From: Metellina segmentata
Taxonomy: Eukaryota > Arthropoda > Arachnida > Araneae > Tetragnathidae
Length of the DNA stretch: 64,000 bases
Reading direction: 5' to 3'
Assembly (NCBI GenBank): GCA_947359465.1
Contig: OX375876.1
Location: 61,944,998 to 62,008,997 of the forward strand
In this document: piece by piece, positions 55,666-64,000 of the stretch
Position numbering within the stretch: position 1 is the first letter of the stretch
Layout: each line of letters opens with the position of its first letter
Notes under the pieces: generated by a model
What the model saw: the letters and a program-made list of their open reading frames with translations, nothing else
Databases searched by the model: none
Told to the model about the DNA's origin: nothing
Program-made: the position numbers and the translations under genes

Positions 55666-56707
55666 AAATAGTCTACCGTGCCCCCCCCCCCTCCTCCCGC
55701 CATGGAAGAGAAAATTGACGAATGCCTTGAACTGCACAATTATCACAAGGATCTTTGTGCCACAATAATAAGATTCTCAAGTTATCTTAACTTTAAAAAA
55801 AACAAAACTTTATTTTATGCAAGCCATCTTGTAATAAATGTAATTTTTATTCGATAATTTATTTCGTAAATTGCATACGCCATGCCCATTATAAGGATCT
55901 ATAATTCCATGAATAACATTCTTTTGTAACCTTTTAGCACACTCATTAGTCTCGGAAAAACTTCTAGAAACGCTTGTGTTGTTATTTCTCGGTAGATTTT
56001 TTTGTGAGTTTTTGTAATTATATTTCGTAAGAGACTTTCCAGAGTTTGGGCAAGGACAAAATAACCTCTCCTTAACCGATCCCTCTACATCACATTAGAG
56101 AACAAAAAGTCTGCCGGAGATAAAAAGGATCGGGAGAAAAGAACAACAGCAAAAGATATTTGCAGACGTCATTTTGAAACAGCAGAGAAAGGAAAAGAAG
56201 TCGACATCTTCTGGAAGTAACATTATCCTCGGTCGAAAGCAGTCTTCGGGAAATAATTCGATCCTTTAGCAGACATTTCCATCCTTTTTTTTTGGTTCTT
56301 TTTCGAACTTTTTTTATCTATCGACCAATAAAGGCAGGAGAATGACAAAGAAAGCCTCGATATTCGAAAAAGAATCAGAATCCGTCGAGGACGAGGGACA
56401 TAAATGTCCGGAAATGGAAAGGACAATTTTCTTGTTCTGTCACTATCTGAAAATGACGAAATAGTAATGGTCATCAGTTCTTAATTAAATTAGAAAATAT
56501 TACAGAAGTAAACGCTTGTTAAATATACAAGGTATTTCGAAACTTCCGTACATACATGAAATATGGCAGGGAACACACGGTTACACTGCATTCCTACAGG
56601 GATTGTATGCCAGCATTTGGCCAGTTTGTATTTTTTTGCCATTTTCTTAGAAGCTGATTTCAATCATTCCATAGAACGGTTTCCCGCTCCTCCCATAAAT
56701 CTATGAG
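55666..56707. other. Unassigned sequence
   Basis: No gene or known repeat. A minus-strand 83-codon frame at 56474-56223 is rich in Ser/Arg/Pro and unrecognised. Confidence 0.35.
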
Positions 56708-57020
56708 TCCGTGATAGGCTGCTTAGAAGAGTAACGGATTAGTAACGGGATAGCAAATTCGAAACTCGATCCAATCAAAGACCGTCGTATACTTGAGGGA
56801 TTGGTGAACGTTGAATCGGTAGTGGCCTCAAATGACCTCACGTTGGAGTGGTATGGAAGTTTGGAGAGTGGTGTGTCAGATCAGGCTTTAAAAACGTCAT
56901 CTGACCATGGTTCAAAAAGGTAGGGCGTTGTCCTAGTGTATTTTCCTTCGGATTAATCGAGGACCGTCACCAATAGCCCGTTGTGTTGGACTTTAATTCA
57001 ACTACCAAACTACCTCTTTC
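56708..57020 (+). mobile_element. SINE family B
   Basis: Head ACGGATTAGTAACGGGATAG with a degraded box B (AAATTCGAAACTCG), ATCAAAGACCGTCGTATAC, GTGGCCTCAAATGACCTCAC, TTGTCCTAGTGTATTTTCCT and AGCCCGTTGTGTTGG, tail TTCAACTACCAAACTACC. CATGCATCAAAAATTATT follows, as after the copy at 17200. It directly precedes a family A tail and Tc1 copy 3. Confidence 0.8.
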
Positions 57021-57034
57021 AAATCAACCCATGC

Positions 57035-57106
57035 ATCAAAAATTATTTTTATTGATGTTGTCTATCTTGTGTTTGGAACAATATGGTCAAATATACCCCC
57101 TTGCGC
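57035..57106 (+). mobile_element. SINE family A, 3' fragment
   Basis: GATGTTGTCTATCTTGTGTT and ATATGGTCAAATATACCCCC match the family A body. The tail is cut off by the Tc1-like sequence that begins around 57107. Confidence 0.5.
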
Positions 57107-57857
57107 CAGGGAATTACGCAGGGGTTACGGTGCACCCCAATACATTGCGGGAAGCTCACGTCCTCAATATTCAAGGATGCGTTGCCGCACACAAACCAAA
57201 CATCACCCCATCCAAAAATGCCGACAGAATTTGCTTGTTGTTTTCAACGTCGCAACTGGACTGTGGACCATTGTAAAACTGTTTTATGGAGCGACAAGTC
57301 ACGATACACGCTCTTCCAGTTGTATAGGCATGCTTGGGTTTGACGAATGCCAGACGAACGTCTTTTACCCGAGTGCATCGTTACAACTGTCAAGTTCGGT
57401 GGTGGTGGTGTACTTGTTTTGGGGTTTTTAGTGGCATGGCCTGGGACCTTTGCGTGTTGTTCTTGGTAAATTGAACGCCGACGCCTACATGAACATTTTA
57501 GACAATCAGGTTCTTCCTAAGCTCTGTCAATTTTATGGAATGGACGAATGTTACTTTCAGGACGCTCCATGTCATGTTGCAGCCTCTGACAAGCAGTGGT
57601 ATCAAGATATGGATGTAATACGTCTTCCCTGGCCTGCTCAGAGTCTCGACCTAAACCCAATAGAACATTTGTGGGACGAGTTAAAGCCACGCTTGCGGAC
57701 CAGGGAACCACGTCCGAAATCTACAGCTGAGCTGACGACATTCTTGCAGCAGGAATGGACACAAATAGCCATAGCTCTTTATCAAAACCTTGTTGAATGT
57801 ATGCCCAGAAGAGTTGCTAATGTAATTGCAGCACTTGGGGGACCATCCCTCTATTAA
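57107..57857 (+). pseudogene. Tc1-like transposase, catalytic domain with frameshifts
   Basis: The first part carries RRNWTVDHCKTVLWSDKSRY (first catalytic Asp in WSDKSRY), then an in-frame stop at 57341 (expected Trp), RMPDERLLPECIVTTVKFGG and LVWGF with a one-base insertion near 57416. From 57450 the frame continues with VVLGKLNADAYMNILDNQVL and DECYFQDAPCH, where six bases are missing so the second catalytic Asp-Asn is lost. DLNPIEHLWDELKPRLR follows, with the catalytic Glu. It ends at IAALGGPSLY, the natural C-terminus. Inactive: one stop, one frameshift and loss of a catalytic residue. Confidence 0.88.
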
Positions 57858-57922
57858 ACCATCTATTCTTTCCCTTATACCATCACATCTTACTCTCCGG
57901 TTTATTATTGTAGGGTAGTGTA
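57107..57922 (+). mobile_element. Tc1-like element, copy 3, 5'-truncated but retaining more of the core
   Basis: The right end matches the CACTACCCTACAATAA family (TA at 57921-57922). The left end and DNA-binding region are missing, and the sequence begins abruptly after a SINE fragment. Unlike copies 1, 2 and 4 it keeps the first half of the catalytic domain. It therefore descends from a longer member rather than from the common deletion derivative. Confidence 0.82.
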
Positions 57923-59040
57923 GAATGCGTGGCGTTTTGGGGGAAGTATGAAGCGATTAATGTTTCACACATTTCCTAATCATTCTATATATTGCCTAGG
58001 TAATGCATTCTATATAATGTCTATGTATTACATACAATGACTAAGGAAAGTATGTATAAATTAAAATAATTCGGATGTTTTCCTAGGCATTCTATACAGT
58101 GGTTGCTTTTTATACATTGACGGTAACATAAATATACTTACAAGAAACACCGCGCGTTCCACTACAAAAACACTAGTGTCATCTAAATTTAGCTTTACGG
58201 AAAAGTCTCTCAGAATGAAGCATGCATGTTTCTTTCACTGAAATCGATTGAGACTTAATTCAAACTGCACAACACATTATAAAATAACTGTAAAATGCAA
58301 TCCTTTTGTCTTTTTCTCGAGTATTTTACACCAGTGTTCGATATCGCAGCATCTGTTAAAATATCCAGTTAATTAATTATAGGAGTGAAACAAAGGAAGA
58401 GTTTCTTAAGCATCAGGATACACTCAGACATTTTCTTATAATGATACGGAATTGCGGATTTGTTGCGAAGAAAATTACACCTTTAAGTGTTACAAGGGTG
58501 AGTTTGGGAATTATGGTGCTGTTTCTTTGGAGCATTATGGATTTTCACCATGCAGTTTCGCTTGAGTTTAATGATGCAAGTCTTAATGGTCTCAGAATGT
58601 TTTTAAAAATTTAATTGATGAGGAGAGAGGAATTGGATGCATAAACCCCCCATCATTTTTGACTGTTGCAGCAGTGTTAGAATTTTGTCTGTATTTTTAT
58701 CTACTCATTCTTCGAGGTAAATATATGCTTCGATTGATTTGAATGAGTTCTGTGATTTAAGGCTAGAATTATGTGTTGTTATCATTAGAGTATTTTTTGC
58801 GTTTATTTAATGGATTAGGTTTTTGAAAAATAAAAAATCACTTCCAAATAATTTTAAAATCATCATGGTTTTAACTGTGAAATTGCAGGAAGTTATAAAG
58901 TATTATGGTTGATGTGTCATTCAATTGTTAAATAGACAAAATCTTTTCATTTAAAGCATACTATGTTTGCTGTGAAGTATGCAAATAATAAGTTACGTCA
59001 TATAAGATTTTAGACTTCCTTTTAGCATAGGTTGGTACAC
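57923..59040. other. Unassigned AT-rich sequence
   Basis: No gene is supported. Short repeated phrases GCATTCTATATA, GCCTAGGTAATG and CCTAGGCATTCTATAC occur at 57978-58100. Confidence 0.35.
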
Positions 59041-59044
59041 GTTA

Positions 59045-59619
59045 TACATTACCCTACAATAATGGACCGGATGCCAGCGCGGGTTTGCATAAAATCCAAC
59101 TACTTGTTTGGGGTGGTTTTCGTGGTATGGCCAGGTACTTTTCCATGTTGTTCCTGGTCAATTGAACGCCGACGCCTACATAAACATTTATGATAATCAG
59201 GTTCTTTCTACGCTCTGGCAATTTTATGGAATGGACGAATGTTACTTGTAGGAAGACAACGGTCTATGTCATGTTGCAACCTCTGTCAAGCAGTGGTATC
59301 AAGATAAGGATGTAAAAGATCTTCCCTGGCCTGATCAGAGTTCCGACCTAAACCTCATAGAACATTTGTGGGGCGAGTTAGAGCGACTCTTACGCACCAG
59401 GGAACCACGTCCAAAATCTACAGCCAAGCTGGCGATATTCTTGCAGTAGGAATGGACACAAATATCCATAGCTGTGTATCAAAACCTTGTTGAAAGTATG
59501 CCCCGAAGGGTTGCTTGTGTAATTGCAGCACTTGTGGGACCATTCCCCTAATAAAGCATCTATTCTTTCCCTTATACCATCACATCTTGGCGTTTGGTCC
59601 ATTATTGTAGGGTTGTGTA
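59045..59619 (+). mobile_element. Internally deleted Tc1-like element, copy 4, inserted in a SINE
   Basis: TA at 59045-59046 and 59618-59619; ends CATTACCCTACAATAATGG and its complement. It has the same deletion junction as copies 1 and 2 (GGTTTGCATAAAATCC then CTTGTTTGGGG). Left flank GGTTGGTACACGT and right flank TGTGGTAGCCTTAAATG are adjacent parts of the family B body, so the target was a SINE. Confidence 0.88.
59098..59540 (+). pseudogene. Tc1-like transposase, C-terminal half, degraded
   Basis: Traces of LVWGGFRGMA, LNADAYINI, DECYL with a stop (TAG) in place of the expected Gln, EDNGLCHVATSVKQWYQDKD, DLNLIEHLWGELERLLRTRE, FLQ with a second stop, then EWTQISIAVYQNLVESMPRR. Stops and frame changes make it more decayed than copies 1-3. 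The N-terminal half is absent through the shared deletion. Confidence 0.82.
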
Positions 59620-59800
59620 TGTGGTAGCCTTAAATGTTCTCACGTCGTGTGGTGTGGAAATATTTGGATTGAGGAGATTCTGAAAATTACGAGGTGCGAT
59701 CATCAGGTCTTTAGTCCCTCCAGGATTGATCTCAGACCGTCGCCAACAGTTCTAATGCTCCAGTTCGACGATAATTCAAATACCTACACCTACCCAATTA
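59620..59800 (+). mobile_element. SINE family B, 3' part, split by Tc1 copy 4
   Basis: GTGGTAGCCTTAAATGTTCT, CACGTCGTGTGGTGTGG, AAAATTACGAGGTGCGATCA, GATTGATCTCAGACCGTCGC and GCTCCAGTTCGACG. A short piece of the same SINE (GGTTGGTACACGT) lies left of the Tc1 insertion at about 59031-59044. No head is visible. Confidence 0.72.
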
Positions 59801-60589
59801 TTCAGTTCAGATAAATATAAATGAGAAGTGATCTCAACTCAGAAGTTTGGCTTGAATAATAAGTTTAGGCTCCCTTCTAATTAGTCCTTGTCCAACAAAA
59901 CATGTGACCATGGAGTGTCAAATAAAACCTTATTTGTATAATAAGCTGCGCTTTACATGGTCAAAGTTAAAAACGAGGGTAAGACTAGATTATCATAAGC
60001 AGCTCTATAATACTAGAAAATCTGTTGTAAAGTATAAAAACAGGAGCATCGATACTGTAAGGGCTACATAGAATTCATTGACAATACAATTCCTTACTTT
60101 TAAGCAGAGAAAGATGGTCCTCCGAAGCAGGCAGTAAGGAAAAGGGGAAAAAAAGGAAGAATTCAAATCCAATTTGGTGCAAGTAGACTAAAATCACATT
60201 TACGATCCGCGGGAAATTTCATTCATACTTAATTCTTTTCCCGTAGCTCTTCATTTCCTCTTTTTACGACGACCTCAAAGCGTGATTTCCAGAAGGTCTC
60301 GAGCAATAAAATATTTAGTGACCAAATAATCATTCACAGGAAATCCGGATCGAAGGTCCTTCATATCCGATGACGAGTGGGTTTCCCATTTAACAGCGAG
60401 TGATTGGAAAAGACCAGGGAAAAATATAATCCCGATAAAAAATTTTATTTTATTTGTTGGTACCGAACTCCGAAATAAAATTCCTCCTTGCCTACGTGAT
60501 TTTTCAATTTAATTCTTTGTCGCTGCGGTGTAAATCCTTTCGAAAACTACAATGGATTTGCGGACGGGAAAACGTGAGACGAATTTCAA
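59801..60589. other. Unassigned sequence
   Basis: No gene or repeat recognised. It leads into a GC-rich block. Confidence 0.35.
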
Positions 60590-60860
60590 GGAAAGCGTAT
60601 TTCGGTCACGCCCCGCGCTCTCTGGTTCCTTTCTCTGGGATTCCCCTTTTCCGGGAATTGGGAGAACGGGAGGAAAGTAGGTCACACCGAGGCCCCAGCC
60701 CGGGCGCTCGATATCCTCGCGTGACGTCACAGCCGCTCGATGCCTGTGAGGTCCGCACGTGCGTGGGCTGAACGCGGGGCGGTGCCCTCCCCTCGATATT
60801 CCAACTTTTCCTGGGTTTTTTTCCTGTTCTATCCCACACTCCGTTCTCCGGAGATTAGGG
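60590..60860. promoter_or_regulatory. GC-rich block with a perfect CRE palindrome; candidate promoter
   Basis: The most GC-rich stretch of the window, with many CpG (CACGCCCCGCGC, CCCGGGCGCTCG, GCGTGGGCTGAACGCGGGGC). A TGACGTCA octamer, the consensus cAMP-response element, lies at 60722-60729 inside GCGTGACGTCACAGCC. No TATA box or initiator can be assigned. Minus- and plus-strand frames of 105-135 codons cross it, as expected from few AT stops, and none is recognised. It may be the promoter or first exon of a gene outside the window. Confidence 0.35.
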
Positions 60861-60950
60861 CGCAGCAACCGTGCTAAAGCAACACTGTGGACGATATCTT
60901 GAAGGATGGGCGACACAACTTAAATCCGATTAAGGACCTCGCGTGGTTGC

Positions 60951-61676
60951 TGTGGGCTAACCCATTTTACTGGGAATGTGAGTTCATTCCGGCACCCAAA
61001 TGTACCCTTGCAGTCAGTAAGCAACGTATTGTAATTGGTACATAGTAGTGACAGCGAGTTATTTAACTCAAACTTTGATTGAAAAGCTTGCGGCAACAGT
61101 GGATTAACCAATGCTACAGGAAATGTGTGTCCATTCCAGCATCCAAATAAACTATTGCAGTCAGTAAACAACATATTCTAACTGGTACTTAGTAATCACA
61201 TTGGGTTACTCAAACTATGATTAAAAAGTTTACGACAACAGTGGGCTAACCTATGATAAAGGGAATATGTGTTCATTCCGGCATCAAAATGAACTATTTC
61301 AGTCAGTAAACAGCGTATTATAAATGATTCATAGTAATAACATCGGGTTACTCTAGATATGATCAAACAGCCTGTGACAACAGTGGGCAAAACTATAAGA
61401 CAGGGAATGTGTGTCCATTCGTCATCAAAATGAACTATAGCAGGCAGCATATTCACTTTGATACATAGTAACGACATTGGGTTACTCAACTCAATTTTGA
61501 TTGAGGACATTGCGGTAAAATGAGCTAATCTATGTTAGTTGGATTATGTCTATGTTGGCTGCAAAATGAACTATTACAGTCTGTAAGAAACATTTTAAAA
61601 TTGATTCTTAATAGTGACACTGGGTTACTGAACTTAATCTTCGAATGACGGTCTTATGGCAACAGAGTGGGCTAAC
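60951..61676. repeat. Tandem repeat, about 142-bp unit, five copies
   Basis: GTGGGCTAA-type starts lie at 60952, 61099, 61241, 61383, about 61520 and 61667. Shared phrases are GGGAATGTGTGTCCATTC, TGCAGTCAGTAAAC, GTACATAGTAGTGACA and TTGGGTTACTCAA. Units differ at many positions, so the array is old. Minus-strand frames crossing it are by-products. Confidence 0.9.
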
Positions 61677-62060
61677 TTTTACTTTGTGCTAAGCTGTTGC
61701 TGTTTAACTTTTCTATATTCATTATGTATTTAATGTGATATACCTAATATATTCAATACTATTTTAATATACACGTATTAAAATAAAAACTGTTTGTTTT
61801 CTTTTAGTTATGTGAACTTTTGAGACAGATGGTGAACTGGAATATCGAGGGAACCAGAATCGCGACTTATACATGCACTCGCATATAAATATCAAGGTAA
61901 CTCATAAATTTCAACCAATATAACTTTTAAGGATTACTCTAATCACTTTCAACCAGTTGTTGGTACGTGAAGAATTGTCGAATAGTGCGTGATCATATTT
62001 ATTGTTGGATAAATTAAGAATTACAAATTTAAGGTTCCCGTATAACCTGCCATATATAGC
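61677..62060. other. Unassigned AT-rich sequence
   Basis: No gene or repeat recognised. Confidence 0.4.
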
Positions 62061-62063
62061 CAC

Positions 62064-62180
62064 TTAACGAGTATAGTGGTCACAGTGTGTGTCTGCAACC
62101 TAGTTTTGGGTTCCATTCCAGGTACATGGATGTTAGTGATTGTTCCTGTTAGGAGTATCCACTGGATTCTCTATCTCTAA
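62064..62180 (+). mobile_element. tRNA-like SINE head
   Basis: Box-A-like GTATAGTGGTCACAG and box-B-like GGGTTCCATTCCAGG at tRNA spacing, similar to the head of the SINE at 32014. The family B body does not follow. It is not a plausible functional tRNA, because no acceptor pairing is visible. Confidence 0.45.
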
Positions 62181-62585
62181 TAGCCACCAGTTCGTCCCTT
62201 TTAAGCCTTAAAAGGTCAGCAGCGAAGCATTAGAAATAAAAAATATAATGCAATATTAATTTTCACCAAAGTAACATTTGTGGGTTAGTTTAGTTATTCT
62301 AAACCACGGCGTTACAACAAAGGAGCAATCCCGAAACCCCAACTCACAGTCATGATCTTCTGAGGATACGTATAAGGATGCATGAAAGAGTGCTTGCATC
62401 TTAACTCTCGTCACAGGAGAGATGATTTAAATGGGGCACGAAGGCATGTCAACTAGAGTGAAGATCAATAGAGATTTATACTATTCATGGATGAGTACAG
62501 ATTTTATTTACATAGTGATTCTCGATGCTCTTTCACCTGACGATAGTTTTGAATACGATATCACCCCTCTTATGTGTACGAAAGG

Positions 62586-62588
<3 letters not shown>
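62181..62588. other. Unassigned sequence
   Basis: No gene or repeat recognised. A 123-codon frame starting at 62431 is carried through the downstream (AT)n tract and is not considered real. Confidence 0.4.

Positions 62589-62661
<73 letters not shown>
62589..62661. repeat. (AT)n microsatellite, about 36 repeats
   Basis: An uninterrupted alternating A-T tract of 73 bp, translated as an Ile-Tyr repeat in one frame. It lies immediately upstream of a Tc1-like pseudogene. Confidence 0.98.
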
Positions 62662-62663
<2 letters not shown>

Positions 62664-62682
62664 AAGGGTTCAGTGTGCTCAT

Positions 62683-63065
62683 TTAGAGATACATCTCTTT
62701 AGGTGGACGAAACGCCATCTCTGCAGTCCCGGGGGAACCACAAACGCTCATCTCTATAAAGATGTGGTCCTGAAACCAATTGCTTGTCCCATGCAGTTGT
62801 AATCGGTGTTACATTTATTCAGCAAGCCGATAATGCCCTATCATACACACCTTGCCTTTCGCGACAGTGTCTCGAAAATGAGATTTTCATCAATTTGGAT
62901 TAGCCAGCATATTCTCCCAACCTGAATCCCGCCGAGCATGCATGGGACGCTCTTGGGAAACGTATTGTTGCTCTAAACCCGCTTTCCGAACCTTACAAGG
63001 GCTTTGAAATGTTTTGAGGGAACAGAGGAAGATCATTACAGACTTCATAGACAACCTCATTAAGA
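62683..63065 (+). pseudogene. Tc1-like transposase, C-terminal half of a different family
   Basis: Pieced across frames: ISLGGRNAISAVP, GGTTNAHLYKDVVLKP, VTFIQQADNALSYTPCLSRQ (second catalytic Asp in QQADNA, with an extra Ala), CLENEIFINLD then a stop for the expected Trp, PAYSPNLNPAEHAWDALGKR (catalytic Glu in NPAEHAW), IVALNPLSEPYKGFEMF, then a stop. It belongs to a different Tc1 family from both the CACTACCC copies and the intact element. The N-terminal half is absent, possibly replaced by the (AT)n tract. Two or more frameshifts and stops make it dead. Confidence 0.78.
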
Positions 63066-64000
63066 GCAATGAACATCGTTCTTGGTCATGGATTGCTAAG
63101 TGGGGAAACCCACATCTTTATTGAGTTATTTTTCTTACTTAATTTGTATGGATATTCTCACACTTTTGTTCTTCTTTCTACCTCAGAAAAATGTATATTA
63201 TCTCATATATTCTTGTTGTTTTCTGCACCACATAATACGATTAAGATTTTCACGAAATTTTATTCAAATCGGCTGAATAGTTTTCGAGTTATATGAATTC
63301 TTCCATTTCTTCCTAACTTTATGGAAACCAGTGGTTTGGTGTTAGGGAAAATTAACTTTCCCTCCAACAAAAATTCTTGCTATTTGGAGCACTTCAGATA
63401 ATTAAAATGTGGACTTGTACTTCAGTGAAAAAGATAGAAAACGTTTAGTTAGTCTATAGTGGCAGGATGGTCTTCACTTCACGTGATCTTGTGCAGCCCT
63501 TTGCGTGATTGCCCCATCACAGAGTCGGATTAGATTCCCGTTAGAGTATGCATAGAATAGTTGGATATTCAGACGAAATAAGTTGAAACTGGTATTTTTC
63601 GTGTTCCGCCAACATGTAGTTTAGGAAAAGAAAACGCATCTGGCACGAGATGTTTTCTTTTTCTGTTCAAAGATACCCGAGGAACGTTTTTTGGAATTCA
63701 GAGGGGTGCTACGTTTTTTGGATTTGCAATACGATAAGTGCTCTTGTTGAATAGAGAACACAAGGCAGAGGGAAATTCACAGATGTTACTGGGGTGTGGT
63801 TCTCCAAATGCAAGAACAGTTTGCACGGCATAATTTTCTTCTGGATATTTGAGGTAAAGGCATTTCAACGCGACTGGTTTAGTAGATAACAACATTATAA
63901 CAAAGGGAATTGAGAATTTTCTAGCTACGCAAATATATGCCTTTGAATCCTGCTAACGGAGAAATAAGGGATAATCTAATGAGTCTAGCTGTATCTAAAC
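63066..64000. other. Unassigned; weak tRNA-like head near 63477
   Basis: No gene is supported. A box-B-like GGATTAGATTCCCG near 63527 with a weak A box upstream may be a SINE remnant. The phrase CGGCTGAATAGTTTTCGAGT at 63270-63289 resembles sequence I associate with dispersed repeats in arthropods. A minus-strand 65-codon frame at 63895-63698 is unrecognised. Confidence 0.25.

Noticed and set aside
60509..60916. 135-codon minus-strand open frame in the GC-rich block
   Set aside because: GC-rich DNA has few stop codons. The product is Arg/Pro/Gly-rich with no known motif, and overlapping frames on both strands are equally open.
62431..62802. 123-codon frame with an Ile-Tyr repeat
   Set aside because: Runs through the (AT)n microsatellite; an artefact of the tract.

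Overview
This is an AT-rich window of eukaryotic, almost certainly animal, intergenic DNA. It has no bacterial-style gene packing, operons or ribosome-binding sites, and I see no complete host gene. Long open frames are rare, and nearly all recognisable coding sequence is transposase. The Tc1-like transposase types, several tRNA-headed SINE families, hAT and TTAA-type (piggyBac-like) elements and a Helitron together suggest an arthropod, most plausibly an arachnid such as a spider. That assignment is inference from memory of similar elements, not a database result.

Layout. 0-5 kb: an internally deleted Tc1 element, SINE pieces, a hairpin MITE, a duplicated 260-bp segment and the second of six TTAA-bounded palindromic MITEs (others start at 1, 8782, 14402, 19301 and about 51202). 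5-14 kb: mostly unassigned sequence with a three-armed foldback repeat, a reverse-strand SINE and one unassigned open frame. 14-19 kb: a second deleted Tc1 copy split by a 1.75-kb element with its own inverted ends. 19.8-22 kb: a hAT element carrying a broken hAT C-terminal domain, with fragments of other transposons inside it. 23-25.5 kb: a Tc1 fragment followed by a satellite of about 321 bp. 26.4-28.2 kb: an element with inverted arms of about 360 bp. 29.5-37 kb: tandem repeats, a 146-bp hAT MITE with perfect 8-bp target duplications, a SINE inserted into a SINE with a perfect 14-bp target duplication, and a probable solo LTR. 38.5-43 kb: a decayed piggyBac element with a nested 139-bp inverted repeat, then a 1.5-kb non-autonomous hAT with perfect target duplications. 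43.7-45.1 kb: the only apparently intact gene, a 342-residue Tc1-like transposase between matched inverted repeats and TA duplications. 46.3-47.9 kb: a reverse-strand non-autonomous Helitron. 48.6-52.5 kb: a duplicated segment around a 1.6-kb element whose terminal motif recurs many times inside it. 53-54 kb: a 41-bp minisatellite with higher-order structure. 55-64 kb: SINEs, two more Tc1 copies, a GC-rich block with a perfect CRE palindrome, a 142-bp tandem repeat, an (AT)n tract and a Tc1 pseudogene.

The parts do not form a pathway. The window is a layered record of insertions. Relative order is readable at several points: a SINE into a SINE, a Tc1 copy into a SINE, a GC-ended element into a Tc1 copy, and probably other transposon pieces into a hAT. 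The intact Tc1 element and the elements with perfect target duplications look youngest. No CRISPR array, rRNA gene or functional tRNA gene was seen.
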